Shown: in pieces, positions 53,292-62,647 of the stretch
Layout: every line of letters starts with the position of its first letter
How positions within the stretch are numbered: the first letter of the stretch is position 1
Source: JADKCL01 sp031424495
Lineage (GTDB): Bacteria > Bacteroidota > Bacteroidia > J057 > JADKCL01
NCBI GenBank assembly: GCA_031424495.1
Contig: JANPHP010000270.1
Span: forward strand, 12,682-76,681
DNA length: 64,000 nucleotides
Reading direction: 5' to 3'
Translations under genes and position numbers: made by a program
The notes under the pieces: model-generated
Databases searched by the model: none
Told to the model about the DNA's origin: nothing
The model's input: only the letters and a program-made list of their open reading frames with translations

Positions 53292-54211
53292 AAACACTCC
53301 GCATCTTGATCCCAGCCATGTTTTTGACGGTAATCTTGGTGGTTGCAGCCTGCAAGCGCGAAGACCCACTGCCTGACAATCCTTATGACCACGTGGATTA
53401 TGGCCATGGTGGCACCAACAATTACACGCCCGACCCAGACGGCATCACTGGGATTTACGAAAACATCCTGCGCCAGAAGTGCAGCCTGCCTGGTTGTCAC
53501 GACGGCCATTTTGAACCCGACTTCCGGTCCATCCAAAGTGCGTGGTCCACACTGGTCTACCACAAGATCGTGAAGAATACGGCCGACACGGCTTATACCT
53601 ATCGTGTGCTGCCCCATGACACGGCCGGCTCGATGCTCTGGCACCGCATCAGCCGCGGCGATGCGCAATTGCAGCAGATGCCAGCCACGGGTGCCTACTT
53701 GTCGGCGACCGAGCTCGCCCACGTGCGCAATTGGATCTTGGGCGGAGCCAAAGACATGTTTGGCAATGCGCCTTCGCTTCCAAACAACGAGCCGCGCATC
53801 TTGGGTTTTGTGGCCTTCAACCAAGCATTTACCACGCAACTCGACGTCACTGAAAACCGCTTGGACTCCGTGCCCTATTTTCCATTCATCGTCACGCCCA
53901 ATACCAATTTTAATGTGATCATGCTGGTGGAGGACGACAGTACGGCGCTCAATCAGCTCCAAGTGAATCAGTTGAAGCTGTCTTTGGATAAAAACAACTT
54001 TGTCGGTGCGGCCACGGTGAATGCCTATTTCTTGGGATCGGGCTTCAATGTCTGGGTCTGCCCGGTCAACAGCGGCAATTTTACCGTCGGCGACACCGTA
54101 TACATGCGCTACTATGTCAATGACGGGAATCAGCCCCAAAACTCTGAGTTTCCGCGCGACGACAGCCAAGATGCCTACAAGACCTACGCAGCATTTTTCG
54201 TGAAGCCATGA
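53288..54211 (+). CDS. c-type cytochrome domain lipoprotein
   Basis: 307 aa, overlapping DUF1501 by ATGA. Lipobox VVAAC (Cys at 22). A cytochrome c domain lies at about 52-155: C65 SLPG C70 H71 as heme motif with four residues between the cysteines rather than two, and QMPATGA (M131) as likely distal Met ligand, followed by HVRNWILGGA. The C-terminal half (about 165-305) is a beta-sandwich. It should be an exported electron carrier or sensor. Whether heme is attached with the wider spacing is not certain. Confidence 0.82.
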   Translation: MKTLRILIPAMFLTVILVVAACKREDPLPDNPYDHVDYGHGGTNNYTPDPDGITGIYENILRQKCSLPGCHDGHFEPDFRSIQSAWSTLVYHKIVKNTADTAYTYRVLPHDTAGSMLWHRISRGDAQLQQMPATGAYLSATELAHVRNWILGGAKDMFGNAPSLPNNEPRILGFVAFNQAFTTQLDVTENRLDSVPYFPFIVTPNTNFNVIMLVEDDSTALNQLQVNQLKLSLDKNNFVGAATVNAYFLGSGFNVWVCPVNSGNFTVGDTVYMRYYVNDGNQPQNSEFPRDDSQDAYKTYAAFFVKP

Positions 54212-54663
54212 GGAGAATTCCATTCATCTACAGCGCGCCCCTGCTGGGCTGCCTGCTGCTCTTCGCAGCCTGCAAAAAAGACAAGGTCGACCTGCTCGAT
54301 CCGGTTCCGACGATCCTATCGGTCACGATCAACCCCTCCAACGTGGTCGAATACCAAGATTCCATCGTCTTCTCGGTGGCCTACAGAGACGGCGACGGCG
54401 ATCTTGGCGAAAATGCGCCCGACGTCAAAAATCTGTTCCTCGTTGACAATCGCATACAAGTAACCCAAGAATTCCGGATCCGTGAATTGGCGCCAAGTGG
54501 GGCCGAGATACCGATCACAGGCACCCTGCGGGTTGTCTTGCGCAACACGGGCATCACCGATAATTCTGCTTCGCAAACATTTGACTACACAATCTACCTA
54601 CGCGACCGAGCAGGGCATGAGAGCGCGCATTTCATCACCGATCAGGTGACGGTGCGGCGTTGA
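54208..54663 (+). CDS. Lipoprotein with Ig-like fold
   Basis: 151 aa, overlapping the cytochrome gene by ATGA. Lipobox LLFAAC (Cys at 22). A single Ig/cadherin-like beta-sandwich (about 35-150) contains YRDGDGDLGENAPDVKNLF, which resembles a calcium-binding loop, and ends in DYTIYLRDRAGHES. Similar lipoproteins are common in Bacteroidota outer membranes. It is the last gene of the cassette. Confidence 0.82.
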   Translation: MRRIPFIYSAPLLGCLLLFAACKKDKVDLLDPVPTILSVTINPSNVVEYQDSIVFSVAYRDGDGDLGENAPDVKNLFLVDNRIQVTQEFRIRELAPSGAEIPITGTLRVVLRNTGITDNSASQTFDYTIYLRDRAGHESAHFITDQVTVRR

Positions 54664-54818
54664 ATGGGGGTGGGTGTGTTAACAATTTAGTAGCGGGGTC
54701 CATAACGGAGTCAATACCCCGTCACAAGACTTGATCACGTTCATTGAGTAGAATATTGTCGACCTTTGCAACTATTCCACCGCATAGGTGGTTTTGACCG
54801 TGTATTACTACTTGCTCT

Positions 54819-56135
54819 ATGAAAGCCAACGTTCCAGATCTCAATCAACCCCGTGTCCTGATCATAGGCGGGGGATTTGCAGGGATCAATGTCGCTCAAG
54901 CGCTCAAAAATGCGCCCGTGCAGGTCGTGATGTTTGACAAGCACAACTATCACACCTTTCAGCCGCTGCTCTACCAAGTCGCCACCGGTGGGTTGGAGCC
55001 CGATTCGATCGCCTTCCCCCTGCGCAAAATGTTCAAAAAGCAGCAAAATTTCATCTTCAGAATGGCTGAGGTGCTGCATGTGGACGCCGACAAGCAGGTG
55101 GTGACGACATCCATCGGCGAGATCAAGTATGACTATCTCGTCGTGGCGACGGGCTCCCGCACCAATTTTTTTGGGTTGCAGGGCTTGGAATCGATGTCAC
55201 ATGGCATGAAAAATATACCCGAGGCACTCGATTTGCGCAGTGTGATCCTCCAAAATTTTGAAGCAGCCGTGCTTACATCAGACCTCGAGGAGCGCAATGC
55301 CTTGATGAATTTTGTCGTTGTCGGCGCGGGTCCTACGGGCCTCGAGACGGCGGGCGCATTGGCGGAGCTCAAGCAGCACATCTTGCCTACCGACTATCCC
55401 GAGCTGGATTTGCGCCGCATGCAAATCCACCTCATCGAGGCTGGCGACCGCGTGTTGCCTGGTATGAGCGCCGAGTCTTCTGAAAATGCACACAAGGCAT
55501 TGGCCAAAATGGGCGTGCAAATCTGGCTCAATGCCAAAGTCGAAAGCTACGATGGCGTGCAGGTGCACCTCGCCGGCGGGCGCGAGCTCGATGCAATGAC
55601 CGTGATCTGGTCTGCAGGCGTGATCGGCAATGCATTGCCCGGTCTGGAGACGGCAATCTCACGCGGCGGACGATTGGAGGTCGATCAGTTCAATCGGGTC
55701 AAGGGTCATACGCAGATTTTCGCGATCGGCGATACCGCCTTGATGCGCACGGAAGAGTACCCTGCAGGCCACCCTGGCGTCGCGCAGGTGGCGATACAGC
55801 AAGGACAATTGCTGGCGCGCAACATCAAGAGCTTGGTTTTCCAACGTGAATTGCGCGCCTTTAAATACAATGACAAGGGCAGCATGGCCACCATCGGCCG
55901 CAACAAGGCCGTGGGCGATGTGAAGCGGCTCAGGATCAAGGGACTCATCGCATGGCTCATGTGGATGGTGATCCACTTATTCTTCCTCGCAGGTTTCCGT
56001 AACCGGTTGGTTGTCTTTATCAACTGGTTTTGGAGCTATGTCACCTACGACAAAGGCACACGCCTCATCATCAGACGGTATGACCGCAAGGTCAATTATC
56101 ACGATGCGGATGTTGCGGATGAGCTGGTAAAATAA
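54819..56135 (+). CDS. Type II NADH dehydrogenase (NAD(P)/FAD-dependent oxidoreductase)
   Basis: 438 aa. The FAD loop IIGGGFAGI (15-23) lies near the start and the NADH loop VVVGAGPTGLETAG at about 168-181. TVIWSAGV and IFAIGDTALM are the other usual motifs. The C-terminal amphipathic/hydrophobic segment (LIAWLMWMVIHLFFLAGFRN) anchors it to the inner membrane. It passes electrons from NADH to quinone without pumping protons. It lies 2.4 kb from nuoD, so both NADH routes are encoded close together. Monocistronic. Confidence 0.95.
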   Translation: MKANVPDLNQPRVLIIGGGFAGINVAQALKNAPVQVVMFDKHNYHTFQPLLYQVATGGLEPDSIAFPLRKMFKKQQNFIFRMAEVLHVDADKQVVTTSIGEIKYDYLVVATGSRTNFFGLQGLESMSHGMKNIPEALDLRSVILQNFEAAVLTSDLEERNALMNFVVVGAGPTGLETAGALAELKQHILPTDYPELDLRRMQIHLIEAGDRVLPGMSAESSENAHKALAKMGVQIWLNAKVESYDGVQVHLAGGRELDAMTVIWSAGVIGNALPGLETAISRGGRLEVDQFNRVKGHTQIFAIGDTALMRTEEYPAGHPGVAQVAIQQGQLLARNIKSLVFQRELRAFKYNDKGSMATIGRNKAVGDVKRLRIKGLIAWLMWMVIHLFFLAGFRNRLVVFINWFWSYVTYDKGTRLIIRRYDRKVNYHDADVADELVK

Positions 56136-56304
56136 GCCTTGCTTCGTTCCGTCGAGAATTGGTTGAGCATTGATCGAATTGCAGAAATGTGGTCCGCGCA
56201 TTTGCCCGCACAATCCTGCCGATAAAAGGCCAGAGATCAGCGGCAACCAAGCACATGCGGAACGACCGCACTTTGTACCAGAATCATTTCGCAAGAAAAA
56301 TGGA

Positions 56305-57660
56305 TCAATGTTGGATCACCAATCGTTGGGTGACTTGCTTGCCTTGCAAGTCTCTCAAGCGCAGGACATAGATTCCTTCGGCCCACAATTGGGTATCCAA
56401 TTGCATATCGCCAGCCGTCGAGAGCGCATCCGAAATGGTTGCGGCATAAACGAGCCTGCCCGATGCATCGATTACATCCAATTGACTCCCTTGCTGTGCA
56501 TGCTCAAACTGTAGATGCACCGATGCATCGGCCGGAACAGGCCAAGCACCAAGCGCCAATTCAGCCTCGTCGGTACGATTCAGGATCATCACTTCAGACG
56601 TCTGCATCTCTCCTGATTTCAGGTAGCCTTTGACACGGTAATAGATCACAGGTGCGCTGGGGGTCGTGGCATCTTGCAAGGCCCAAGTCGTGGTCGCACC
56701 ATTGTCGCTGTTTGCATCTGCGGCATCCTTGTCTCCAATGGCCGAAAATACCTGCCCATCCAAGGAGCGCTCGACGACAAATCGATCAAACGTTTGTGCA
56801 TTGCCGCTTTCCCAATCGATCTCGGCGGTGGAAGAGCTAAACCAAATTGCGTTTGCGCTGAATTCGTTTTCAGGCAATAGCGCATCAAATATGCGGTAGC
56901 TTTCCCAGTTGCCGGCGCTCAGGTTGAATAGCCAAGCGCGGCCATTGGCATAAGAAAAGCGGAATGAGAAACTCGTGACCGTCGTCGTGGGCAACACGCT
57001 CATGCCTTGATAGGCGCCCGTGGCCTTGTTGTAAACATAGATGCGCTTGTTCACATAGTCTTCAAGGGCTATCTCCTTACCGATACACATCGTGTAACCC
57101 AGCGAGTTATTGGTGAGGTTGGAGGTTGCCACAGGCGTGCCTGTGATTGGATATGAGCCCAAGAAGGCGTTTGTAGCCCTAGAATAACGGTAGATCGCAC
57201 CAGCATTGTAATACAACACCTCATTGGTCGTGGGATCATACGCCCCAACCGACTGTATGTTTGGCTGGGACTGCCCAGAAAAAATTAATGAACCTGAACC
57301 CAAGGCGTTTCCAGTGCCATCAAGATCACAGCGCCACATCCCAAGGTTGGCGTATCCATTGCCTTCCAATTGATTGGTACTCGGATTCCACCACAAGCCA
57401 CGAAAATCCCATCCTGCCAACGTTGTATACAGTTGCGTTCCCGTAGCTGACCATGTTTCCAAAGGAAAGGTTGCATTGCCAGCACGCACGCCATAGTAGC
57501 GGCCCAAGATTGGGTTGAATGCCACCGCTGAGCAATTGAGCAAGTCAGTCGATTGGTAATCCAGAACCAGACCAGGCACTGCATTTGACAGCAGAGTGCA
57601 TTGCCCGAAGGCGATGTAGTGAGTCAGCAGCAGGAAGGCAAATATGTAAACCTTGCGCAT
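56305..57660 (-). CDS. T9SS cargo with the AGN-PLE beta-rich domain (paralog 1)
   Basis: 451 aa. Signal peptide MRKVYIFAFLLLTHYIAFGQ. The domain at about 40-265 has RAGNATFPLE (59-68), WDFRGLWWN (84-92) and GQSQPNIQSVGAYD (129-142), the same motifs as two small secreted proteins between nuoB and nuoA. Its repeats suggest a beta-propeller. A fibronectin-like region (about 275-365) and a type IX sorting domain ending VTQRLVIQH follow. The other two copies lack the extra domains. Confidence 0.9.
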   Translation of the reverse strand: MRKVYIFAFLLLTHYIAFGQCTLLSNAVPGLVLDYQSTDLLNCSAVAFNPILGRYYGVRAGNATFPLETWSATGTQLYTTLAGWDFRGLWWNPSTNQLEGNGYANLGMWRCDLDGTGNALGSGSLIFSGQSQPNIQSVGAYDPTTNEVLYYNAGAIYRYSRATNAFLGSYPITGTPVATSNLTNNSLGYTMCIGKEIALEDYVNKRIYVYNKATGAYQGMSVLPTTTVTSFSFRFSYANGRAWLFNLSAGNWESYRIFDALLPENEFSANAIWFSSSTAEIDWESGNAQTFDRFVVERSLDGQVFSAIGDKDAADANSDNGATTTWALQDATTPSAPVIYYRVKGYLKSGEMQTSEVMILNRTDEAELALGAWPVPADASVHLQFEHAQQGSQLDVIDASGRLVYAATISDALSTAGDMQLDTQLWAEGIYVLRLRDLQGKQVTQRLVIQH

Positions 57661-57824
57661 AGACGTTGGACATTAGATTCTGATAAGAGGACACAACTTA
57701 GTTATTCACATTTAGAATCACAAGTGTCCAGCAAAAAATAATTGAACCTTTTGTTCCTAAGTTTCAAAGTATTCTTCTGAATTGGTAGACTTTCACGATT
57801 TTTGCATGACTAAAAAGGAATCCA

Positions 57825-58553
57825 ATGGGAACCAGAATCACCCTCCTCGCCATTCTTCTTACATTTTTAAATTTTGCATTTTCGCAAAAACTGGTGAATT
57901 TCAAAGCCGCCGATGGGCTGGAGATTACCGCAGACCTCTATGAAGATGCACCGGGCTCACCACTGATCATCCTCTGCCACCAAGCGGAATGGAGCCGGGG
58001 AGAATATCAAGAAACGGCAAAATGGTTCAATGAAAATCATTTTAGCTGCCTTGCAATCGATCAGCGATCGGGTGATGCGGTCAATCTAATTACCAATGAA
58101 ACCGCAGAACGAGCAAAAAAAGCAGGAAAAGGTCAAGCATATCTCGATGCAGAGCAGGACATCGTGGCAGCCGTAACTTGGGCGACGGTATATGGTGCAA
58201 AAAAGATAATCATACTCGGCAGCTCCTATTCGGCATCCTTGGCACTCAAAATCGCCAAAGAAAACCAAGCGGTCATCGGCGTGGCTGCATTCAGCCCCGG
58301 CGAATATTTTGGAGCAAAACTCAAGCTAGGTAAGGCGATCGACGGATTGAATAAACCTACATTTATTACTGCTTCAAAATCTGAAATGATCAAAGCCAAG
58401 CAGCTCGCGACGCACGTGAACGCAACCGCACTCACGACCTATACGCCGACAACCGATGGCTACCATGGATCGCGGGCATTGTGGAGCACAAAGGAAGGAT
58501 TTGAGGGCTATCGCAAGGCCTTGTTGGCGTGGTTGGTACAATTCCAAGCCTAA
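57825..58553 (+). CDS. Secreted alpha/beta hydrolase (dienelactone hydrolase-like)
   Basis: 242 aa. Signal peptide to about 20 (LLTFLNFAFSQ). The core has ILCHQAEWSRGEY (oxyanion side), the nucleophile elbow LGSSYSASLAL (about 130-140) and a likely His in TDGYHGSRAL (about 210). Substrate unknown. It stands alone between the T9SS gene and nuoD; 163 bp of divergent intergenic sequence precede it. Confidence 0.9.
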   Translation: MGTRITLLAILLTFLNFAFSQKLVNFKAADGLEITADLYEDAPGSPLIILCHQAEWSRGEYQETAKWFNENHFSCLAIDQRSGDAVNLITNETAERAKKAGKGQAYLDAEQDIVAAVTWATVYGAKKIIILGSSYSASLALKIAKENQAVIGVAAFSPGEYFGAKLKLGKAIDGLNKPTFITASKSEMIKAKQLATHVNATALTTYTPTTDGYHGSRALWSTKEGFEGYRKALLAWLVQFQA

Positions 58554-58576
58554 ATCGACAACTTAGCAGCCCCTTT

Positions 58577-59812
58577 TCAGCGGTCGACCTCGCCCAAAAC
58601 GAAGTCAATCGAGCCCAAAATCGCAATCAAATCTGAGATCATGACGCCCCGAGAGATCTCAGGCACAACACTTAAGTTGCTAAAACTCGGAGCCCGGCAT
58701 TTGCAACGCAGGGGGATGTCGCGCTTCCCATCCGCAATGAAATAAAAGCCCAATTCACCCTTGGGGTTCTCGGCTCTGCTGTAGTATTCGCCAGCTTTGG
58801 GACGCGCCTTGGGCGGACACATGGCACGCGGGTCAAAGTTGTCCCCTCGCGGATGCGCCTTTGTTAACTTTTCCACACACTGCTCAATGATCTTGAGCGA
58901 CTCGGCGACTTCATCCACCCGCACTTTGTAGCGGTCCCAGCAGTCGCCGACCTTGCCCATCTCGCCGCGCCCGATGCAGACCTCAAAATCAAGCTCTGGG
59001 TAAACGGAGTAGCCGTCCAGACGCCGCAAATCCATTTTCAGGCCAGATCCACGGAGTACGGGACCTGAGCAACCATAGTTGATCGCGACATCGAGCGGCA
59101 GCACACCCACACCTGCGGTGCGCTCCACAAAGATGAAATTTTCGGTCATCAGGCCGTTGAGCTCGGCCAGCTTGGGTTTGAAATAGGCGACAAACTCCGC
59201 GCATCGTTCCTCAAACCCGATCGGGATGTCATAAAACAGCCCACCGATCCACACGTAATTGTAGAGCATGCGTGCACCAGAAGCCCATTCCAGCATTTTC
59301 AAGATATGTTCGCGGTCGCGAAAACACCATAAAAAGGGGGTGATCGCGCCCACATCCAAGCCGAAGGTGCCTATCGCCACCAAGTGCGAGGCGATGCGGT
59401 TGAGCTCTGCGACCAAAACCCTGATATATTCGACGCGCTTGGGCAGCTTGCCCGTGATGCCCATCATGTCCTCGACCCCCATCACAAAGGCCCAGTTGTT
59501 GTTCATCGAGGCGAGGTAATCGAGGCGGTCGGTATAGGGAATGGTCTGCGGATAAGGCAGCGACTCGGCATGTTTTTCAAAACAGCGGTGCAAGTAGCCG
59601 AGGTGCGGGACCACTTCCAGCACGATTTCGCCGTCGGTCACGAGCTCCAAACGCAGCACACCATGCGTGCTAGGGTGCTGTGGGCCCATGTTGAGGACCA
59701 TTTCCTCAGAGGCGAGGTCCTGCAAATTGGTTTTGGAGGGCGCGGAACGGCGCAGCAACTCGGCATAGTCGAGTTCTGTGCGTTTTGCATTGGGGTGCTG
59801 GACGGCGCTCAC
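58577..59812 (-). CDS. nuoD: NADH-quinone oxidoreductase subunit D
   Basis: 411 aa from a GTG that directly follows the nuoC stop. It has the 49-kDa subunit landmarks: NMGPQHPSTHGVLRLELVTDGE, HLGYLHRCFEKHAES, DRLDYLASMNNNW and PGGLRPKL-like segments, and it ends RGVMISDLIAILGSIDFVLGEVDR. It forms the quinone-binding site of complex I together with NuoB. Intact. No nuoE-N genes follow; the adjacent gene is on the other strand. Confidence 0.97.
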   Translation of the reverse strand: MSAVQHPNAKRTELDYAELLRRSAPSKTNLQDLASEEMVLNMGPQHPSTHGVLRLELVTDGEIVLEVVPHLGYLHRCFEKHAESLPYPQTIPYTDRLDYLASMNNNWAFVMGVEDMMGITGKLPKRVEYIRVLVAELNRIASHLVAIGTFGLDVGAITPFLWCFRDREHILKMLEWASGARMLYNYVWIGGLFYDIPIGFEERCAEFVAYFKPKLAELNGLMTENFIFVERTAGVGVLPLDVAINYGCSGPVLRGSGLKMDLRRLDGYSVYPELDFEVCIGRGEMGKVGDCWDRYKVRVDEVAESLKIIEQCVEKLTKAHPRGDNFDPRAMCPPKARPKAGEYYSRAENPKGELGFYFIADGKRDIPLRCKCRAPSFSNLSVVPEISRGVMISDLIAILGSIDFVLGEVDR

Positions 59813-60307
59813 TCAGTAGGCAGTTTTGAAATCGTGGTAAAATTCAGGATTCACGTAGTCTTTGCGCAGCGGATGGCCGGGCCAATCCTCGGGCATGAGG
59901 ATGCGTCGCAGGTCTGGATGACCTGCGAAGTGGATGCCGAGAAGGTCAAAGGCTTCGCGCTCATGCCAGTCGGCAGCGCGCCATACGTGCGCAATCGAGG
60001 GGATGGTCGGCGCGGCGTCGCCGCGCGCAGCCCAGCACTTGAGCACGATGCGGTGCCCGCGTGTGATCGAGCGCACGTGGTAAACCACCCCGATACGAGC
60101 AGCCTCTGGCCCCTCGTCGACCCCGCTCAAGCATTCCAAAAAATCAAAATACAGCGATGGCTCATCCCGCAAAAAGGCGCAAACTGCTACCAAACTTGCT
60201 GGAGCAAGCTCCAAATAAGGCTGCGCCACCTGCAAATCGCTGCTAAGGATGGCCTCCTCACCGACCTGGGCGGCAATGGCTTGCAAAATTGAGGCGGCGG
60301 TCATCAT
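59813..60307 (-). CDS. nuoC: NADH-quinone oxidoreductase subunit C
   Basis: 164 aa, the 30-kDa subunit. It has FDFLECLSGVDEG, VYHVRSITRGHRI, WHEREAFDLLGIHFAGHPDLRRILMPEDWPGHPLRKDY, the last being the family signature. It is part of the hydrophilic arm of complex I. The start overlaps nuoB by 4 bp and the stop abuts nuoD. Confidence 0.97.
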   Translation of the reverse strand: MMTAASILQAIAAQVGEEAILSSDLQVAQPYLELAPASLVAVCAFLRDEPSLYFDFLECLSGVDEGPEAARIGVVYHVRSITRGHRIVLKCWAARGDAAPTIPSIAHVWRAADWHEREAFDLLGIHFAGHPDLRRILMPEDWPGHPLRKDYVNPEFYHDFKTAY

Positions 60308-60807
60308 GGCATTTCGGGGTTATTGGGCGTGCCCAAGCTCTGGTTGCGGATTTTTTCTTGCAGCATCATGATACCGCCGATCAGTGCCTCGGGCCGGGGT
60401 GGGCAACCGGGGATGTAGACGTCGACCGGGATCACCCTGTCTACACCTTTAAGTACATGGTAGCCATGCTCCCAATAAGGGCCGCCGCAATTTGCACAGG
60501 AGCCCATCGAGATCACGTAGCGTGGCTCGGCCATCTGCTCATACAATCTGCGAATGCGATCTGCCATTTTGAAAGTCACTGTACCCGAGACGATCATCAC
60601 GTCGCTTTGCCTGGGAGAAGGCCTTGGGAACACGCCCATGCGGTCGAGGTCATAGTGGCTGGCATTGGTGGCCATCATCTCGATGGCGCAACAAGCCAAT
60701 CCAAAACCCATCGGCCACAAGGAATTGAGACGCGCCCAATTGATCAGGTCGTCTAGTCTTGCGAGCACCACGTCGGGCTCTCCGCTCTTCACATCTGAAA
60801 TTCCCAT
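60304..60807 (-). CDS. nuoB: NADH-quinone oxidoreductase subunit B
   Basis: 167 aa. The N2 iron-sulfur cluster ligands are visible: the GLACCAIEMM pair (Cys 39-40), C in SMGSCANCGG and C in YIPGCPPRPEAL. It is the terminal electron-transfer subunit near quinone. First gene of the nuoBCD run. Upstream, where nuoA would normally be adjacent, two plus-strand paralogous genes intervene. Confidence 0.97.
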   Translation of the reverse strand: MGISDVKSGEPDVVLARLDDLINWARLNSLWPMGFGLACCAIEMMATNASHYDLDRMGVFPRPSPRQSDVMIVSGTVTFKMADRIRRLYEQMAEPRYVISMGSCANCGGPYWEHGYHVLKGVDRVIPVDVYIPGCPPRPEALIGGIMMLQEKIRNQSLGTPNNPEMP

Positions 60808-60937
60808 ATTTACCCTGCAATATCTGCAATTACACCCAATGCGGAAATCTTCACGAAATTCTTTTCCTTAACTTGTGCCTATCATTGTTGGTTTGCGTTT
60901 ACTGATGTAATATTTCCGTTTTAAATTTTGAATGAGA

Positions 60938-61750
60938 ATGAAAACCCACACACCTCGCATGTTCGTTTTACCCCTTGCCCGCTGGGCAGCGCTCTTTTGC
61001 TTGCTGTACCTCTCTGCGACGCAGGCCTTTGCGCAAGCGCCTCCCGAGTCGCTAAATGAGGAATTTTCTTATGAAATGCAGCTCGAAGACGGCACCAATG
61101 CTACCGCAGTGGCTTGGAATGGTTCCAAAGGGCACTACCTCGCGGTGATCGCAGGCAACGCCACGTTTCCCTTGGAAATTTTTGATGGCAGTGGCAAAGC
61201 TATTGTACAGGATGAGGCAGGAAATGACTGGCGCGGCCTGTGGTATGATGAAGGTTCCAAATCTTATGTCGGCAACGGTGCTGGAGAAAGCGGCTGGGTC
61301 AAATTCACTTTGGATGGACAAAACCGCCCCTCAGATATCACGCTTTTGAAAGAAGGCCAAAACCAACCTGATTTCCAGTCGGTTGGGGCTTATGACGCTA
61401 GCAAGAAGCAAGTCGTCTTTTTGGACTATGCCGTGGATGGATTGTCCATGTATTCCATCAAAAACCCAAAAAAGATCAAACACCTGAACTTGGATTGGTC
61501 CAATTCTGAAATTGGCAATGTCAATAGCACCACTGTGGGCTACACGGGTCACAAGGGCTTTGAATTTGTGCTGCTCGATTACAACTTGGGCAATTTGGTT
61601 TTCTTTGACCGCACAGGTAACCAAACTGGCATGTCAAAATTGCCAGAGGACGCTCCGCTCAATGACGCGTTTGCATTTTCCTTCACCAATGATCGTGCGT
61701 TCCTCTATGACAAAGAGGGCCGTGTCTGGCATGCATACAAGGTCTGGTGA
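60938..61750 (+). CDS. Secreted AGN-PLE beta-rich protein (paralog 2)
   Basis: 270 aa from ATG 60938 (ATG 60932 adds two residues). Signal peptide ends QAFAQ. The mature protein consists only of the domain: AVIAGNATFPLE, DWRGLWYDEGS, VGNGAGESGWVKF and GQNQPDFQSVGAYD. It has no T9SS tail and no lipobox, so it is probably periplasmic. About 30-40 percent of positions appear shared with the next gene and with the T9SS paralog. Function unknown. Confidence 0.85.
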   Translation: MKTHTPRMFVLPLARWAALFCLLYLSATQAFAQAPPESLNEEFSYEMQLEDGTNATAVAWNGSKGHYLAVIAGNATFPLEIFDGSGKAIVQDEAGNDWRGLWYDEGSKSYVGNGAGESGWVKFTLDGQNRPSDITLLKEGQNQPDFQSVGAYDASKKQVVFLDYAVDGLSMYSIKNPKKIKHLNLDWSNSEIGNVNSTTVGYTGHKGFEFVLLDYNLGNLVFFDRTGNQTGMSKLPEDAPLNDAFAFSFTNDRAFLYDKEGRVWHAYKVW

Positions 61751-61794
61751 GACCTACGACTTCTATCCGAAATCTATATAAGACCACTTTGAAT

Positions 61795-62598
61795 ATGAAA
61801 AATTCAGTTTTCGCAGCGAAGAATTGGCTGGGTGCAGCCGTGATGTTTGCGGCACTGCTCATTGGCAACATGGCTTGGGCTCAGTCGCCGCTTGCAAAAG
61901 CAGCGCTTGCCTTTACCTACACATTTAGCAGCAGCGATGGCACCAATGCGAGTGCTGTCACTTATGTGCCAGGCCCCAATGTCTACATTACCTGCATCGC
62001 AGGCAATTCCAACTATCCGCTTGAAGTATTCAACCGGGAAGGCAAGACCATATCTACCGCAGGAGCTGGCATCGACTTGCGCGGCATCTGGTACAACCCA
62101 GCCACCAACAGCTTGGAAGGCAATTGCGCCGGCGAGGAAGGTTGGTTCTCCACCCCCCTCAACGCCCAAGGCATTCCGAGCGGAGACTGGTCGCTCATCC
62201 GTCAGGGGCAACTGCAACCTGATTTCCAATCGGTGATGAGCTATATCACCCCCAAGAAAAAACTTGTGACCATCACCGCTGACAACTCGTTCAGCTTCTG
62301 GGGTCGCAAAAATGGTAAGGAAAAAGTCTGCTTTCAGCATGGCACCCCAGGTGACACCGACTGGTACTTCAATCCTTACAGCGCCGCCTACACCGGCAAC
62401 GATGCCTTTCCCCTCGCCGTGTTGGAACTGAATGGTGAGCAAATTCTCTATTTCAGCCTCAAGGGACAGTACCTCGGCGCCACAAAAATCGATGGCGGTC
62501 TGCCCGAAATGGACGGTTTCCGCTTCTCATTCGCCAATCGCAACGCTTTTGTATACGATGAGAGCGCCCGCACTTGGAGCGCCTACCGCGTCTTTTGA
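61795..62598 (+). CDS. Secreted AGN-PLE beta-rich protein (paralog 3)
   Basis: 267 aa from ATG 61795, which starts a signal peptide (WLGAAVMFAALLIGNMAWAQ). The domain repeats the motifs: CIAGNSNYPLEVF, DLRGIWYNPATNSLEGN and GQLQPDFQSVMSY. It follows paralog 2 after 44 bp, so the two look like a tandem duplication. No sorting domain. A perfect hairpin after the stop separates it from nuoA. Confidence 0.85.
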   Translation: MKNSVFAAKNWLGAAVMFAALLIGNMAWAQSPLAKAALAFTYTFSSSDGTNASAVTYVPGPNVYITCIAGNSNYPLEVFNREGKTISTAGAGIDLRGIWYNPATNSLEGNCAGEEGWFSTPLNAQGIPSGDWSLIRQGQLQPDFQSVMSYITPKKKLVTITADNSFSFWGRKNGKEKVCFQHGTPGDTDWYFNPYSAAYTGNDAFPLAVLELNGEQILYFSLKGQYLGATKIDGGLPEMDGFRFSFANRNAFVYDESARTWSAYRVF

Positions 62599-62615
62599 TG
62601 AATTTCGGTCATGGG

Positions 62616-62647
62616 CAATGAATCATGCACAGCTGCATGATTCATTG
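62616..62647. terminator. Perfect 14-bp hairpin between paralog 3 and nuoA
   Basis: CAATGAATCATGCA (62616-62629) pairs exactly with TGCATGATTCATTG (62634-62647) around a CAGC loop. It overlaps the nuoA stop codon and lies 18 bp after the paralog stop, so it could end transcription in both directions. No T-run is present. Confidence 0.65.
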
